7,461 nt of DNA from an uncultured Novosphingobium sp. (GTDB lineage: Bacteria; Pseudomonadota; Alphaproteobacteria; Sphingomonadales; Sphingomonadaceae). Below the pieces are notes generated by a model that was given only the letters and a program-made list of their open reading frames with translations, was not told where the DNA came from and did no database searches. The translations under genes were made by a program, and so were the position numbers. Positions 1 through 6,135 of this stretch are shown here, one piece after another (positions within the stretch are counted from its first letter, which is position 1; each line of letters begins with the position of its first letter). The stretch spans positions 1 through 7,461 of the forward strand of contig CALMBN010000275.1 in the NCBI GenBank assembly GCA_937860195.1. The letters are read 5' to 3'.

Positions 1-682
1 GCAGGCGGGCCATACAGGGATCGTATCGGTCAGCCTCTTTGGCCTGAAGGCTCAGGCATTCGCCCAGGCTGCGCGAACCAACCCCGGTTGGATCGAGGGT
101 GTGGATCAGGGCCAGCGCCGCCTCAACCTCAACCGTATCGACTCCAAGTTCGGCCGCGAGCTCGGCCACAGATGCGGGCAAATATCCTGCCTCGTCGAGC
201 TCGGTGGCGATATGTTTGGCGATGAAAGCGAGCCGCGGATCGCGCGCCACTGCGCCGATCTGGGCATGCAGATGTTCGGCCAGGCTCGGCTCGCCCGCGC
301 CGCGCTCGTCGATACCGGGGCCAGCCTCTCCAGCCGCGATCCGGCTCTCGGCGCTCCAGTCACCAGTATCACGATCCCGGTCGAGCGCGGTCACATCGAT
401 GTCGAGCGGACGGTCCTCGTCACCGCGCCCTTCGGAAATCAACTGGTCGGCGGGGGAGGTTTCGAGAGTCGTACGACGCAAATCCTCGGGCGGCTGGACC
501 TCATCCGGGCCTGGGCCATCGCTGCCGCCGACATCGAGCAAGGGATTGGCTTCAAGGGCCTCGCCGATGAACGCCTCAATCTCCAGATTGCTCAGCGCCA
601 GCAGCTTGATCGCCTGCTGGAGCTGGGGAGTCATCACCAGCGATTGCGATTGCCGAAGATCAAGGCGGGGGCCGAGGGCCAT
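1..682 (-). CDS. rpoN: RNA polymerase sigma-54 factor RpoN, N-terminal part (cut by window edge)
   Basis: Sigma-54 directs RNA polymerase to -24/-12 promoters that need an AAA+ activator (nitrogen, motility and similar regulons). Translating the minus strand from ATG at 682 gives 227 residues with no stop before the left edge; family members are usually about 480-520 residues, so the C-terminal DNA-binding part and RpoN box lie outside the window. Residues 1-50 are the classic Region I: LRQSQSLVMTPQLQQAIKLL, then SNLEIEAF and EANPLL. About residues 50-125 form an acidic, Pro/Gly-rich Region II linker. The core-binding region starts with PSLAEHLHAQIG (132-143), then LDEAGY (162-167) and TLDPTGVGSRSLGECLSLQ (195-213), a family hallmark. 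It lies 11 bases after lptB on the same strand, the widespread lptB-rpoN order. A TAGGA ribosome binding site (692-696) overlaps the lptB stop codon, which supports this start and cotranscription. No frameshift is seen. Confidence 0.96.
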   Translation of the reverse strand, partial: MALGPRLDLRQSQSLVMTPQLQQAIKLLALSNLEIEAFIGEALEANPLLDVGGSDGPGPDEVQPPEDLRRTTLETSPADQLISEGRGDEDRPLDIDVTALDRDRDTGDWSAESRIAAGEAGPGIDERGAGEPSLAEHLHAQIGAVARDPRLAFIAKHIATELDEAGYLPASVAELAAELGVDTVEVEAALALIHTLDPTGVGSRSLGECLSLQAKEADRYDPCMARL

Positions 683-691
683 TTTGCCGGG

Positions 692-696
692 TCCTA
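692..696 (-). promoter_or_regulatory. rpoN ribosome binding site overlapping the lptB stop codon
   Basis: On the minus strand TAGGA lies 9 bases before the rpoN ATG, and its TAG is the lptB stop codon. Ribosomes ending lptB therefore sit on the rpoN initiation region, which suggests translational coupling. The motif and spacing are seen directly; the coupling is inferred. Confidence 0.6.
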
Positions 697-1473
697 GAGC
701 GTGAAGCCCTCGCCGAGGTAGAGCCTCCGCACGTTCTCATCCGCGACCAGCTCTTCCGGGCTGCCGGCGAACAGCACCTGTCCGCCATAGATGATGCAGG
801 CCCGGTCGACGATGTCGAGCGTCTCGCGAACATTGTGATCGGTGATCAGCACCCCGATCCCGCGATCCTTGAGGTCGGTCACCAAGTGGCGGATGTCGCT
901 GATCGAGAGCGGATCGATCCCGGCGAACGGTTCATCGAGCAGCATGATCGAGGGATTGGCAGCCAGCGCGCGGGCAATCTCGCAGCGCCGCCGCTCCCCG
1001 CCTGAGAGCGCCATCGCCGGGCTGGAGCGGAGCCGGTCGAGCCCGAACTCATCGAGCAGCCGCTGCAATTCGCTGGCCCGGGTCGCCTTGTCCGGCTCGG
1101 CCAGTTCGAGCACGGCCGCGATGTTCTGTTCGACCGTCAGCCCGCGAAAGATGCTGGTTTCCTGCGGCAGATAGCCAAGTCCAAGGATCGCGCGGCGATA
1201 CATCGGCAAGCGGGTTACATCGACTCCATCCATCAGTATCCGGCCCGAATCGGGCTTCACCAAACCCATGATCGAATAGAAGCAGGTGGTCTTGCCGGCA
1301 CCGTTCGGGCCGAGCAGGCCCAGCACCTCACCCTTGCCGACCGACAGCGAGATATCGGTCAGCACCGCGCGCTTGTCATAGCTTTTGGCGATCGAGATCA
1401 CTTCCAGCCCGCCCTGCGGGATCGGCTGCATGGCCTGGGTGTTCGGCGCGACAAGGTGTTGAACTTCGCTCAT
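694..1473 (-). CDS. lptB: LPS export ABC transporter ATP-binding protein LptB
   Basis: LptB is the cytoplasmic ATPase that, with LptF/LptG, extracts lipopolysaccharide from the inner membrane and drives it along the Lpt bridge to the outer membrane. The 259-residue product has all ABC motifs: Walker A GPNGAGKTT (55-63), Q-loop YLPQE (101-105), signature LSGGERRR (156-163), Walker B IMLLDEP (176-182) with catalytic E181, and H-loop ITDHN (210-214). The LSGGERRR signature and the ending VRRLYLGEGF are typical of LptB rather than amino-acid transporters. I chose ATG at 1473, which has GAGG three bases upstream; the frame continues to a TTG at 1509 with no support. The N-terminus is about 15-20 residues longer than the roughly 241-residue enterobacterial protein, and an internal Met at 1431 could also serve as start. 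rpoN follows after 11 bases. lptC and lptA, which often precede lptB, are absent here; the upstream neighbour is a divergent membrane-protein gene. Confidence 0.96.
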   Translation of the reverse strand: MSEVQHLVAPNTQAMQPIPQGGLEVISIAKSYDKRAVLTDISLSVGKGEVLGLLGPNGAGKTTCFYSIMGLVKPDSGRILMDGVDVTRLPMYRRAILGLGYLPQETSIFRGLTVEQNIAAVLELAEPDKATRASELQRLLDEFGLDRLRSSPAMALSGGERRRCEIARALAANPSIMLLDEPFAGIDPLSISDIRHLVTDLKDRGIGVLITDHNVRETLDIVDRACIIYGGQVLFAGSPEELVADENVRRLYLGEGFTL

Positions 1474-1487
1474 AGGCCTCGATCTAA

Positions 1488-1507
1488 GCGGGCTTCGGAC
1501 GGCCCGC
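1488..1507 (-). other. Hairpin in the predicted lptB 5' leader
   Basis: GCGGGC (1488-1493) and GCCCGC (1502-1507) form a perfect 6-bp GC-only stem around an 8-base loop, ending 14 bases before the lptB start. If the lptB transcript begins upstream of it, this hairpin would sit just ahead of the ribosome binding site. No T-run follows on either strand, so it is not an intrinsic terminator. In a GC-rich genome such a stem can arise by chance; any function is speculative. Confidence 0.3.
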
Positions 1508-1585
1508 AAGCGTCATTGGTCGATTTGGCAGGCTTCGTGCATGGCCTGTCCACAAGGCTACCTCGCAGACAATGCTTAACGAGAC

Positions 1586-1614
1586 TTGATCGATTGGCAC
1601 TTCGGTGTTCTACT
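1586..1614 (+). promoter_or_regulatory. Possible sigma-70-type promoter for the small membrane-protein gene
   Basis: TTGATC (1586-1591) and TCTACT (1609-1614) are separated by 17 bases and each match four of six bases of the consensus -35 and -10 boxes. Transcription would start near 1621, about 30 bases before the ATG at 1650. The spacing is ideal but the matches are moderate, so this is a tentative call made by eye. Confidence 0.3.
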
Positions 1615-1636
1615 CATCTTCTGAGGGGAACTGAAA

Positions 1637-1643
1637 AGGGGAG
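1637..1643 (+). promoter_or_regulatory. Ribosome binding site deciding the start of the 1650 gene
   Basis: AGGGGAG lies 6 bases before ATG 1650. The alternative in-frame ATG at 1716 has only a weak ACGG immediately upstream, so the longer reading is preferred. Confidence 0.6.
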
Positions 1644-1649
1644 CCGGCC

Positions 1650-2024
1650 ATGGTCAAGGCATGGGAAGGGGTATTGGCCCATCGCAGCGCAAAACCGCTC
1701 GATTGGCGCAAACGGATGAGCGACAATGTCGCTTATGCGCTGCTCGTCTACACCGCGCTCCAGATCTTCGTCACCTTGGGGACGATGCATGGCAAGGGCG
1801 GTTCGATGCTGCCATACAAAGCCTTGATAATCCTCGTGGTCGCGATCATTCCGGCCTGCCGCCGTTTTGAAAAGCGCTGGGCCCGGCTGTCTGATGCCCA
1901 GGCCGCAGATCCGCAGTTCAAAAGCTTTTACCGGCGCGATCAGCTGTGGCTATGGCTGCTGGCGCTCGGCCTGCCGTTTGCCGTCTCGGGCCTGTTTTTG
2001 GGTCTCGGCAAGCTGTTCGCCTGA
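1650..2024 (+). CDS. Small three-helix membrane protein, function unknown
   Basis: The product has 124 residues and I do not recognise a characterised family. It opens with a basic cytoplasmic-looking segment containing SAKPLDWRKRMSDNVAYAL (13-31). Three hydrophobic stretches follow: about 27-46 (ending QIFVTLGTM), about 54-70 (LPYKALIILVVAIIPAC) and about 98-121 (LWLWLLALGLPFAVSGLFLG). Between the second and third is a charged loop rich in Arg, Lys and Asp (71-97). An inner-membrane protein is the natural reading; no catalytic or metal-binding motif is visible. The codon use matches the neighbouring core genes and the ribosome binding site is good, so it is very probably a real gene. From memory, similar sequences starting near the DWR..SDNVA segment occur in other sphingomonads as conserved hypotheticals; this is not verified. 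It diverges from lptB across a 176-base spacer and lies 58 bases upstream of the pmbA-like gene on the same strand, so the two may share a transcript. Confidence 0.8.
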   Translation: MVKAWEGVLAHRSAKPLDWRKRMSDNVAYALLVYTALQIFVTLGTMHGKGGSMLPYKALIILVVAIIPACRRFEKRWARLSDAQAADPQFKSFYRRDQLWLWLLALGLPFAVSGLFLGLGKLFA

Positions 2025-2082
2025 TTGCTTTCTGAGGTTAAGTCCTTAAGTCGGCGGCTCCGCCACAGGAGTAGCCCCACCG

Positions 2083-3429
2083 ATGCTGTCCCCCACCGCC
2101 GCCCAGGACCGCGCCGCCGCGCTGATCGATATGGCGCGCGCCGCCGGAGCAGACGCTGCTGATGCCGTCTATTCAGGCTCCTCGTCAGAAAGCGTCGCGG
2201 TGCGGCTCGGGTTGCTTGAGGATGTCGAGCGATCAGAAAGCGAGCACATCGATCTGCGCGTCTTCAGCGGCAGGCGCTCTGCCTTGATCGGATCGAGCGA
2301 TCTGTCCGATGCCGCGCTCATGGAATTGGCCAGCCGGGCGGTCGATATGGCCCGCGCCGCGCCAGAGGATCAATACGCCGGGTTTGCGGATGCGGAACTG
2401 TTGTTCAAAGGCCCGTTCCCCGACCTCGATGTTGAGGATCCGGTCGAACTGACCCCCGCCCAATTGCAGGCCCGCGCGCTCGAAGTCGAAGACGCGGCGC
2501 GGTCCATCAAGGGCGTGACCAATTCCGAAGGCGGGCACGCCAGCCTGTCCGCCCGCAACTTCGCGCTGGTCACCAGCCACGGCTTTGCCGGATCGTTCGG
2601 CGGAACCATGCACGGAATCAGCGCGACCGCGATTGCGGGTGAAGGTGGCGGAATGCAGCGCGATTATGCCTGGCGGATGGCACACCATCTGGCTGACCTG
2701 CCACCGCTGGCCGAAATCGGGCGGCAGGCCGGAGATCGGGCTGTGAAGCGGCTGGGTCCTGGCAAACTCAAAAGCGGTCCGATGCCGGTGGTGTTCGATC
2801 CCAGGGTCGGCGGATCACTGGTCGGGCACTTGACCGGGGCGATCAGCGGCAATGCCATTGCCCGGCGCGCAAGTTTCCTGCTGGGGCGAGAGGATGAGCA
2901 GATCTTCCAACCTCACATAACGATCCATGATGACCCGCTGCGACTGCGCGGCTTGTCTTCGCATGCATTTGATGGCGAAGGCCTGCCAACTGGGCCGCGC
3001 GCGCTGGTTGAAGGCGGCAAGATCACCGGCTGGCTGATGGATAGCGCCGCAGCTCGCCAGCTCGGCAGCCGGCCCACGGGCCATGCGGTTCGCGGCGCGG
3101 GCGGCTCGCCGGGGGTCGGCACCAGCAACGTCCATCTTGCGGCCGGATCGCTGAGCGTGGCCGAACTGATCGCCGACATCGATGAGGGCGTGTTCGTGAC
3201 CGAACTGATCGGCCACGGGGTCAACGGCGTGACCGGCGACTATAGCCGGGGGGCTTCGGGTTACCGGATCGTCAAGGGTCAGATCGCCGGGCCAGTTGCT
3301 GAGTTTACCGTCGCCGGAAATCTGATCGATATGTACCGCCAATTGTCGGTGGCAGATGACCTTGAATGGCACCGCAGCGTCAACGTGCCGACCATCCGGG
3401 TCGACGGGATGATGGTCGCCGGAGATTGA
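2083..3429 (+). CDS. pmbA: PmbA/TldE-family protein (TldD partner; modulator of DNA gyrase/microcin maturation)
   Basis: TldE (PmbA) pairs with TldD to form a cytoplasmic heterodimeric metalloprotease that trims unfolded peptides, matures microcin B17 and affects CcdA stability in E. coli. The 448 residues match the usual family length. Visible family landmarks are FDPRVGGSLVGHLTGAISG (238-256), FDGEGLPT (296-303), WLMDSAAARQLG (317-328), TGHAVRG (332-338), VTELIGHGVNGVTGDYSRGA (372-391), AGNLIDM (411-417) and the C-terminal PTIRVDGMMVAG (436-447). The HExxxH zinc motif that TldD carries is absent, as expected for the TldE subunit, so this protein should need a TldD encoded elsewhere. An AGGAG sits 11 bases before ATG 2083. 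The gene converges on ppa. An inhibitory or metal-free paralogue role is possible but less likely. The assignment to the PmbA/TldD superfamily is firm. Confidence 0.95.
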   Translation: MLSPTAAQDRAAALIDMARAAGADAADAVYSGSSSESVAVRLGLLEDVERSESEHIDLRVFSGRRSALIGSSDLSDAALMELASRAVDMARAAPEDQYAGFADAELLFKGPFPDLDVEDPVELTPAQLQARALEVEDAARSIKGVTNSEGGHASLSARNFALVTSHGFAGSFGGTMHGISATAIAGEGGGMQRDYAWRMAHHLADLPPLAEIGRQAGDRAVKRLGPGKLKSGPMPVVFDPRVGGSLVGHLTGAISGNAIARRASFLLGREDEQIFQPHITIHDDPLRLRGLSSHAFDGEGLPTGPRALVEGGKITGWLMDSAAARQLGSRPTGHAVRGAGGSPGVGTSNVHLAAGSLSVAELIADIDEGVFVTELIGHGVNGVTGDYSRGASGYRIVKGQIAGPVAEFTVAGNLIDMYRQLSVADDLEWHRSVNVPTIRVDGMMVAGD

Positions 3430-3434
3430 GCGTC

Positions 3435-3464
3435 AAAATCCTCCCCAAGCAAGCTCGAGGAGGA
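3435..3464 (-). terminator. Intrinsic terminator for ppa
   Basis: Read on the minus strand, TCCTCCTCGAG-CTTG-CTTGGGGAGGA (plus-strand 3439-3464) folds into an 11-bp stem with a CTTG tetraloop. Two of its pairs are G-U wobbles. It is followed at once by TTTT (3438-3435). The stem begins 6 bases after the ppa stop codon. Because the two wobbles become A-C mismatches on the plus strand, and no T-run follows there, it terminates ppa rather than the convergent pmbA-like gene. Confidence 0.75.
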
Positions 3465-3470
3465 CCAGTC

Positions 3471-4004
3471 TCACGTCCCCGCCTGATACCGCTCAATGCA
3501 CTCCAGCACGACGCGGCGGGCATCGTCGGCATCGCCCCACTTGCCGATCCGGACCCATTTTTCGGGCTCCAGATCCTTGTAGTGGGTGAAGAAGTGTTCG
3601 ATCTGCGCCAGCACGATCGACGGCAGGTCTTTTTGTTCGCCGATGTCTGAATAGTAGGGAAAGGTCGAATCGACCGGCACGCAGATCAGTTTTTCATCGC
3701 CGCCGTGTTCGTCTTCGAGGTTCAGCACACCAATCGGGCGGGCGCGTACGACGCAGCCGGGGATGAACGGCGAGCGCGAGATGACCAGCGCATCGAGCGG
3801 ATCGCCATCGTCAGACAGGGTGTGCGGGATAAAGCCATAGTTGGCCGGATAGCGCATCGGGGTGTGCAGGATCCGGTCGACGAACAGCGCTCCCGATTCC
3901 TTGTCGAACTCATACTTCACCGGCTCGCCGCCCACGGGGACTTCGATAATGACGTTGAGGCTTTCGGGCGGGTTATCGCCGACGGGAATCTTCTCGATAC
4001 GCAT
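3471..4004 (-). CDS. ppa: Inorganic pyrophosphatase (family I)
   Basis: This soluble cytoplasmic enzyme hydrolyses pyrophosphate to two phosphates, pulling nucleic-acid, tRNA-charging and activation reactions forward. The 177-residue product matches the roughly 175-180 residues of bacterial family I enzymes. The signature D-G-D-P-L-D-A is at 66-72, with metal-binding Asp at 66, 68 and 71. Other active-site residues are visible by alignment to E. coli: K30, E32, R44, Y56 and D103-E104-K105, with FFTHYKDLEPEKW (138-150) near the end. I chose the start MRIEKIPVG (ATG 4002-4004) because family members begin this way. An in-frame ATG at 4016 adds MALS and has a GGGCGGG-like sequence a few bases upstream, so it is a real alternative. 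The gene lies 86 bases after the M61 peptidase on the same strand and ends in a strong terminator. Confidence 0.96.
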   Translation of the reverse strand: MRIEKIPVGDNPPESLNVIIEVPVGGEPVKYEFDKESGALFVDRILHTPMRYPANYGFIPHTLSDDGDPLDALVISRSPFIPGCVVRARPIGVLNLEDEHGGDEKLICVPVDSTFPYYSDIGEQKDLPSIVLAQIEHFFTHYKDLEPEKWVRIGKWGDADDARRVVLECIERYQAGT

Positions 4005-4045
4005 GGATAGAGCCATTAGCCCGCCCGTTGCTGCGCCGCAACACC

Positions 4046-4060
4046 GGGGAGTAACTCCCC
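4046..4060. repeat. Short inverted repeat between the M61 peptidase gene and ppa
   Basis: GGGGAG (4046-4051) and CTCCCC (4055-4060) form a perfect 6-bp stem around a TAA triloop. It lies 30 bases after the peptidase stop codon and 42 bases before the ppa start. Neither strand has a T-run after it, so it is not a standard intrinsic terminator. It could stabilise an mRNA end or impede polymerase between the two genes, but this is inference. Confidence 0.35.
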
Positions 4061-4090
4061 TGGCCAATGGGCAAGGGCTAATTCGGGATG

Positions 4091-6046
4091 CTATTTGCCC
4101 TTCGCTTTCGCCAGCACCCGCTTCGGGGTCAGCAACAGGTCAAGCCCGGTTGGAGCCTTGCCCGGTGTGGCGCGTTCCAGCCACGGGTAACGCAGCCCGC
4201 CCGAATAGGCGATGGTCACCGTCTGGAACCGGCTGCCGCGCTGGATCAGCAATTCCAGCGGCGCGCCGGTCTTGGTCGCCGCAACCGCTGCTTTCATCCC
4301 GTCGCTGTCATAGCCATAGCCGTTGACTGCGACGATCTTGGCCCCCGGCACCACGCCGGCGTTGAAAGCTGGACTGTCCCACAGGGTGGCGGTGACTTTC
4401 GCATCCTTGTCAATCACGATCCCGATCGAATAGGTCAGCGAAAGCACTTTCTGGTCTGCGAACCGCCCCTTTTCGAACGAATTGGGCTCGTCCTTCCAGA
4501 CCAGCCGATAGCCGCCTTTCTCGATCCCGATCAGCGGCGCGGGCTGGCCGGGGGTGTTGATCCGGGTCTGGATGAAAGTGGCCCAGTCATACGGCGCGAC
4601 TGCGTTCAACTTGGCAACAATCTCGTCCGCTTCGAACGGCAGCTGGCCATAGTCACCATCGTTCATCCCGAAGAACAGCTTGGCAAAATCATCGATGCTG
4701 CGTTTTCCGCCGGTCTTCTCGCGGATGATTTGGTCGATCTCCAGCCAGATCAGCGCGCCTTCGGTGTAATAGTCTTCATTGCGGGCGAGCGAGGCAAATG
4801 GCTTGGCCTTGCGGCCGGCAAACACCGGATCGTGGCCGGTATCCTCAACCGAACGCCAGCGGCGCCCCGGCTGGTTGGCAAAGTTCCCGGCCCAGCTGGC
4901 CAGCATTCCCAGCACCATGTCCTTGCCCTGCAAGCCCGACCGCGCGGCCAATACAGTGCCCCAGAACTGATCCTGGCCTTCATAGGTCCACAGCAGATCG
5001 TCTTGCATCGGCTGGCGATAATCCGGGGTCCACATTCGGGCCGGACGGCGATACTTGCCCGACCACGAATGGGCATATTCGTGCGGCAGCAGATTGCGGT
5101 CGAATTCATTCTTGTCCCATTCGGTGAAGGCGCTGGGCTCCAGCTGGTTTTCTGATGAGCGGTGATGCTCCAGCCCGATCCCGCCCATCCGGTCGGTCAG
5201 TGCGAGCAGAAACTCGTAACGATCAAAATGATTGGCCCCAAAGGCCAGCCGCGATTCGGCAACCAATGCGCGGTGGGCCTCGATCTGTTCGGGCTTGGCG
5301 GCCAGCTGTTCGGGCTTGTCGGCCACGACGTTGAGCGTGACGTTCTGGCCGAGGTCCCATTTGCGGAAATATTTGCCGGCAAAAATCGGCGAGTCGACCA
5401 GCACTTCGAAACTGGTCTCGGCCCAGGACAGTGTGTTGCCCTGTTGCTTTGCCCCGTCGAGCGCCACAGCCGCGCTCCAGCCTTCGGGGATTGTCACACT
5501 CGGCACGACCCGGATTTGCCGGACATAATGTCCCGCCGGATAAAGGCTCATCTTCTCCCACTGGAGGTTGAGCATTTCCTGCGTCATGGTGATCCGGCCC
5601 TCAGCCGATTGTAGCGGGCTGGTGTGGATGAACTTGGCGGTCACCTCCCTGGTCCCGGCGGGCAGATCGATGTGGAACGCGAACACCTCGACCGGATCGC
5701 GCTTCCAGCTGAGCTTCTGGTCGCCAGCGAAGAACTGAACATCGACCAATTCGGCCAGCGTCCCGCGCGGACCGTGGTTGCCGGGCAGCCACTGCGGCAG
5801 CATCAGCGTCAGCCGCTTGGTCCCCGGCGTAACCGGAACGGTCTGGGTGACGCGATAGGTACCGCGGGTAATATCAGTCGCATCGATATCGAGCCGCATC
5901 GCGCCGCCCGGATAGGGCACATCGACCGCATCAGGTACCTGGCGCGACAGCGGCACCGCCATCGGCGCTGACAAGCTGGTGGAAATGGCCGGCGCAGCAA
6001 AGGCTAGCGCAATAACGGCAATGGCGGACCCTGTTAGCTTTTTCAT
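4091..6046 (-). CDS. Exported M61-family metallopeptidase with C-terminal PDZ domain
   Basis: M61 enzymes (glycyl aminopeptidase type) are zinc metallopeptidases; physiological substrates are mostly unknown. The 651-residue product starts MKKLTGSAIAVIALAFAAPA, a convincing Sec signal peptide, so the protein should act in the periplasm or outside the cell. Residues about 45-250 are beta-rich and correspond to the N-terminal M61 domain. The catalytic domain carries GIGLEHHRSS (289-298), the zinc motif HEYAH (322-326) with H322, E323 and H326, and LLWTYEGQ (351-358), where E356 is the expected third zinc ligand. A PDZ domain spans about 538-615, with SPAFNAGVVPGAKIVAVNG (558-576). The active site looks intact. 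I chose ATG at 6046 because the signal peptide starts there; the frame runs on to a TTG at 6130 without support. The ribosome binding site is weak. The gene diverges from hisS across 89 bases and precedes ppa. An M1-like peptidase is less likely, because the GLEH motif and PDZ domain fit M61. Confidence 0.92.
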   Translation of the reverse strand: MKKLTGSAIAVIALAFAAPAISTSLSAPMAVPLSRQVPDAVDVPYPGGAMRLDIDATDITRGTYRVTQTVPVTPGTKRLTLMLPQWLPGNHGPRGTLAELVDVQFFAGDQKLSWKRDPVEVFAFHIDLPAGTREVTAKFIHTSPLQSAEGRITMTQEMLNLQWEKMSLYPAGHYVRQIRVVPSVTIPEGWSAAVALDGAKQQGNTLSWAETSFEVLVDSPIFAGKYFRKWDLGQNVTLNVVADKPEQLAAKPEQIEAHRALVAESRLAFGANHFDRYEFLLALTDRMGGIGLEHHRSSENQLEPSAFTEWDKNEFDRNLLPHEYAHSWSGKYRRPARMWTPDYRQPMQDDLLWTYEGQDQFWGTVLAARSGLQGKDMVLGMLASWAGNFANQPGRRWRSVEDTGHDPVFAGRKAKPFASLARNEDYYTEGALIWLEIDQIIREKTGGKRSIDDFAKLFFGMNDGDYGQLPFEADEIVAKLNAVAPYDWATFIQTRINTPGQPAPLIGIEKGGYRLVWKDEPNSFEKGRFADQKVLSLTYSIGIVIDKDAKVTATLWDSPAFNAGVVPGAKIVAVNGYGYDSDGMKAAVAATKTGAPLELLIQRGSRFQTVTIAYSGGLRYPWLERATPGKAPTGLDLLLTPKRVLAKAKGK

Positions 6047-6122
6047 AGGTGCTGGTTGTGACGAGAGTTGTCCAATCCCGCAAGATTCGCCTGCACCCTT
6101 TTCGACAAAGACCATACCCGCT

Positions 6123-6127
6123 AGGGG
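6123..6127 (+). promoter_or_regulatory. hisS ribosome binding site
   Basis: AGGGG lies 8 bases before ATG 6136. It supports starting HisS at [13 protein letters not shown] rather than at the in-frame alternative start codon at 6049, which would add 29 unsupported residues overlapping the divergent spacer. Confidence 0.55.
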
Positions 6128-6135
6128 CAAGCGCC

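Noticed and set aside
99..704. Two overlapping plus-strand open frames opposite rpoN
   Set aside because: The minus strand here encodes unmistakable sigma-54 Region I and core-binding sequence, so these frames are shadows.
1576..1590. CtrA-like site TTAA-N7-TGAT upstream of the small membrane-protein gene
   Set aside because: The second half-site has two mismatches to TTAA, so the match is not better than chance in this spacer.
2053..2064. Palindrome GGCGGCTCCGCC ahead of the pmbA-like ribosome binding site
   Set aside because: Only a 4-bp stem with a 4-base loop is feasible, too short to support a riboswitch or terminator call.
2233..3372. Open frames on the minus strand opposite the pmbA-like gene
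   Set aside because: They are antisense to a full-length conserved protein, with no ribosome binding site or recognisable domain.
4088..5155. Long open frame on the plus strand opposite the M61 peptidase gene
   Set aside because: It is fully antisense to a confident gene; such shadows are expected in GC-rich DNA, and its translation resembles no family I know.
6047..6135. Promoters in the divergent spacer between the M61 gene and hisS
   Set aside because: At least one promoter must lie here or upstream, but I found no -35/-10 pair with acceptable matches and spacing on either strand, and no T-box-like leader is possible in 89 bases.
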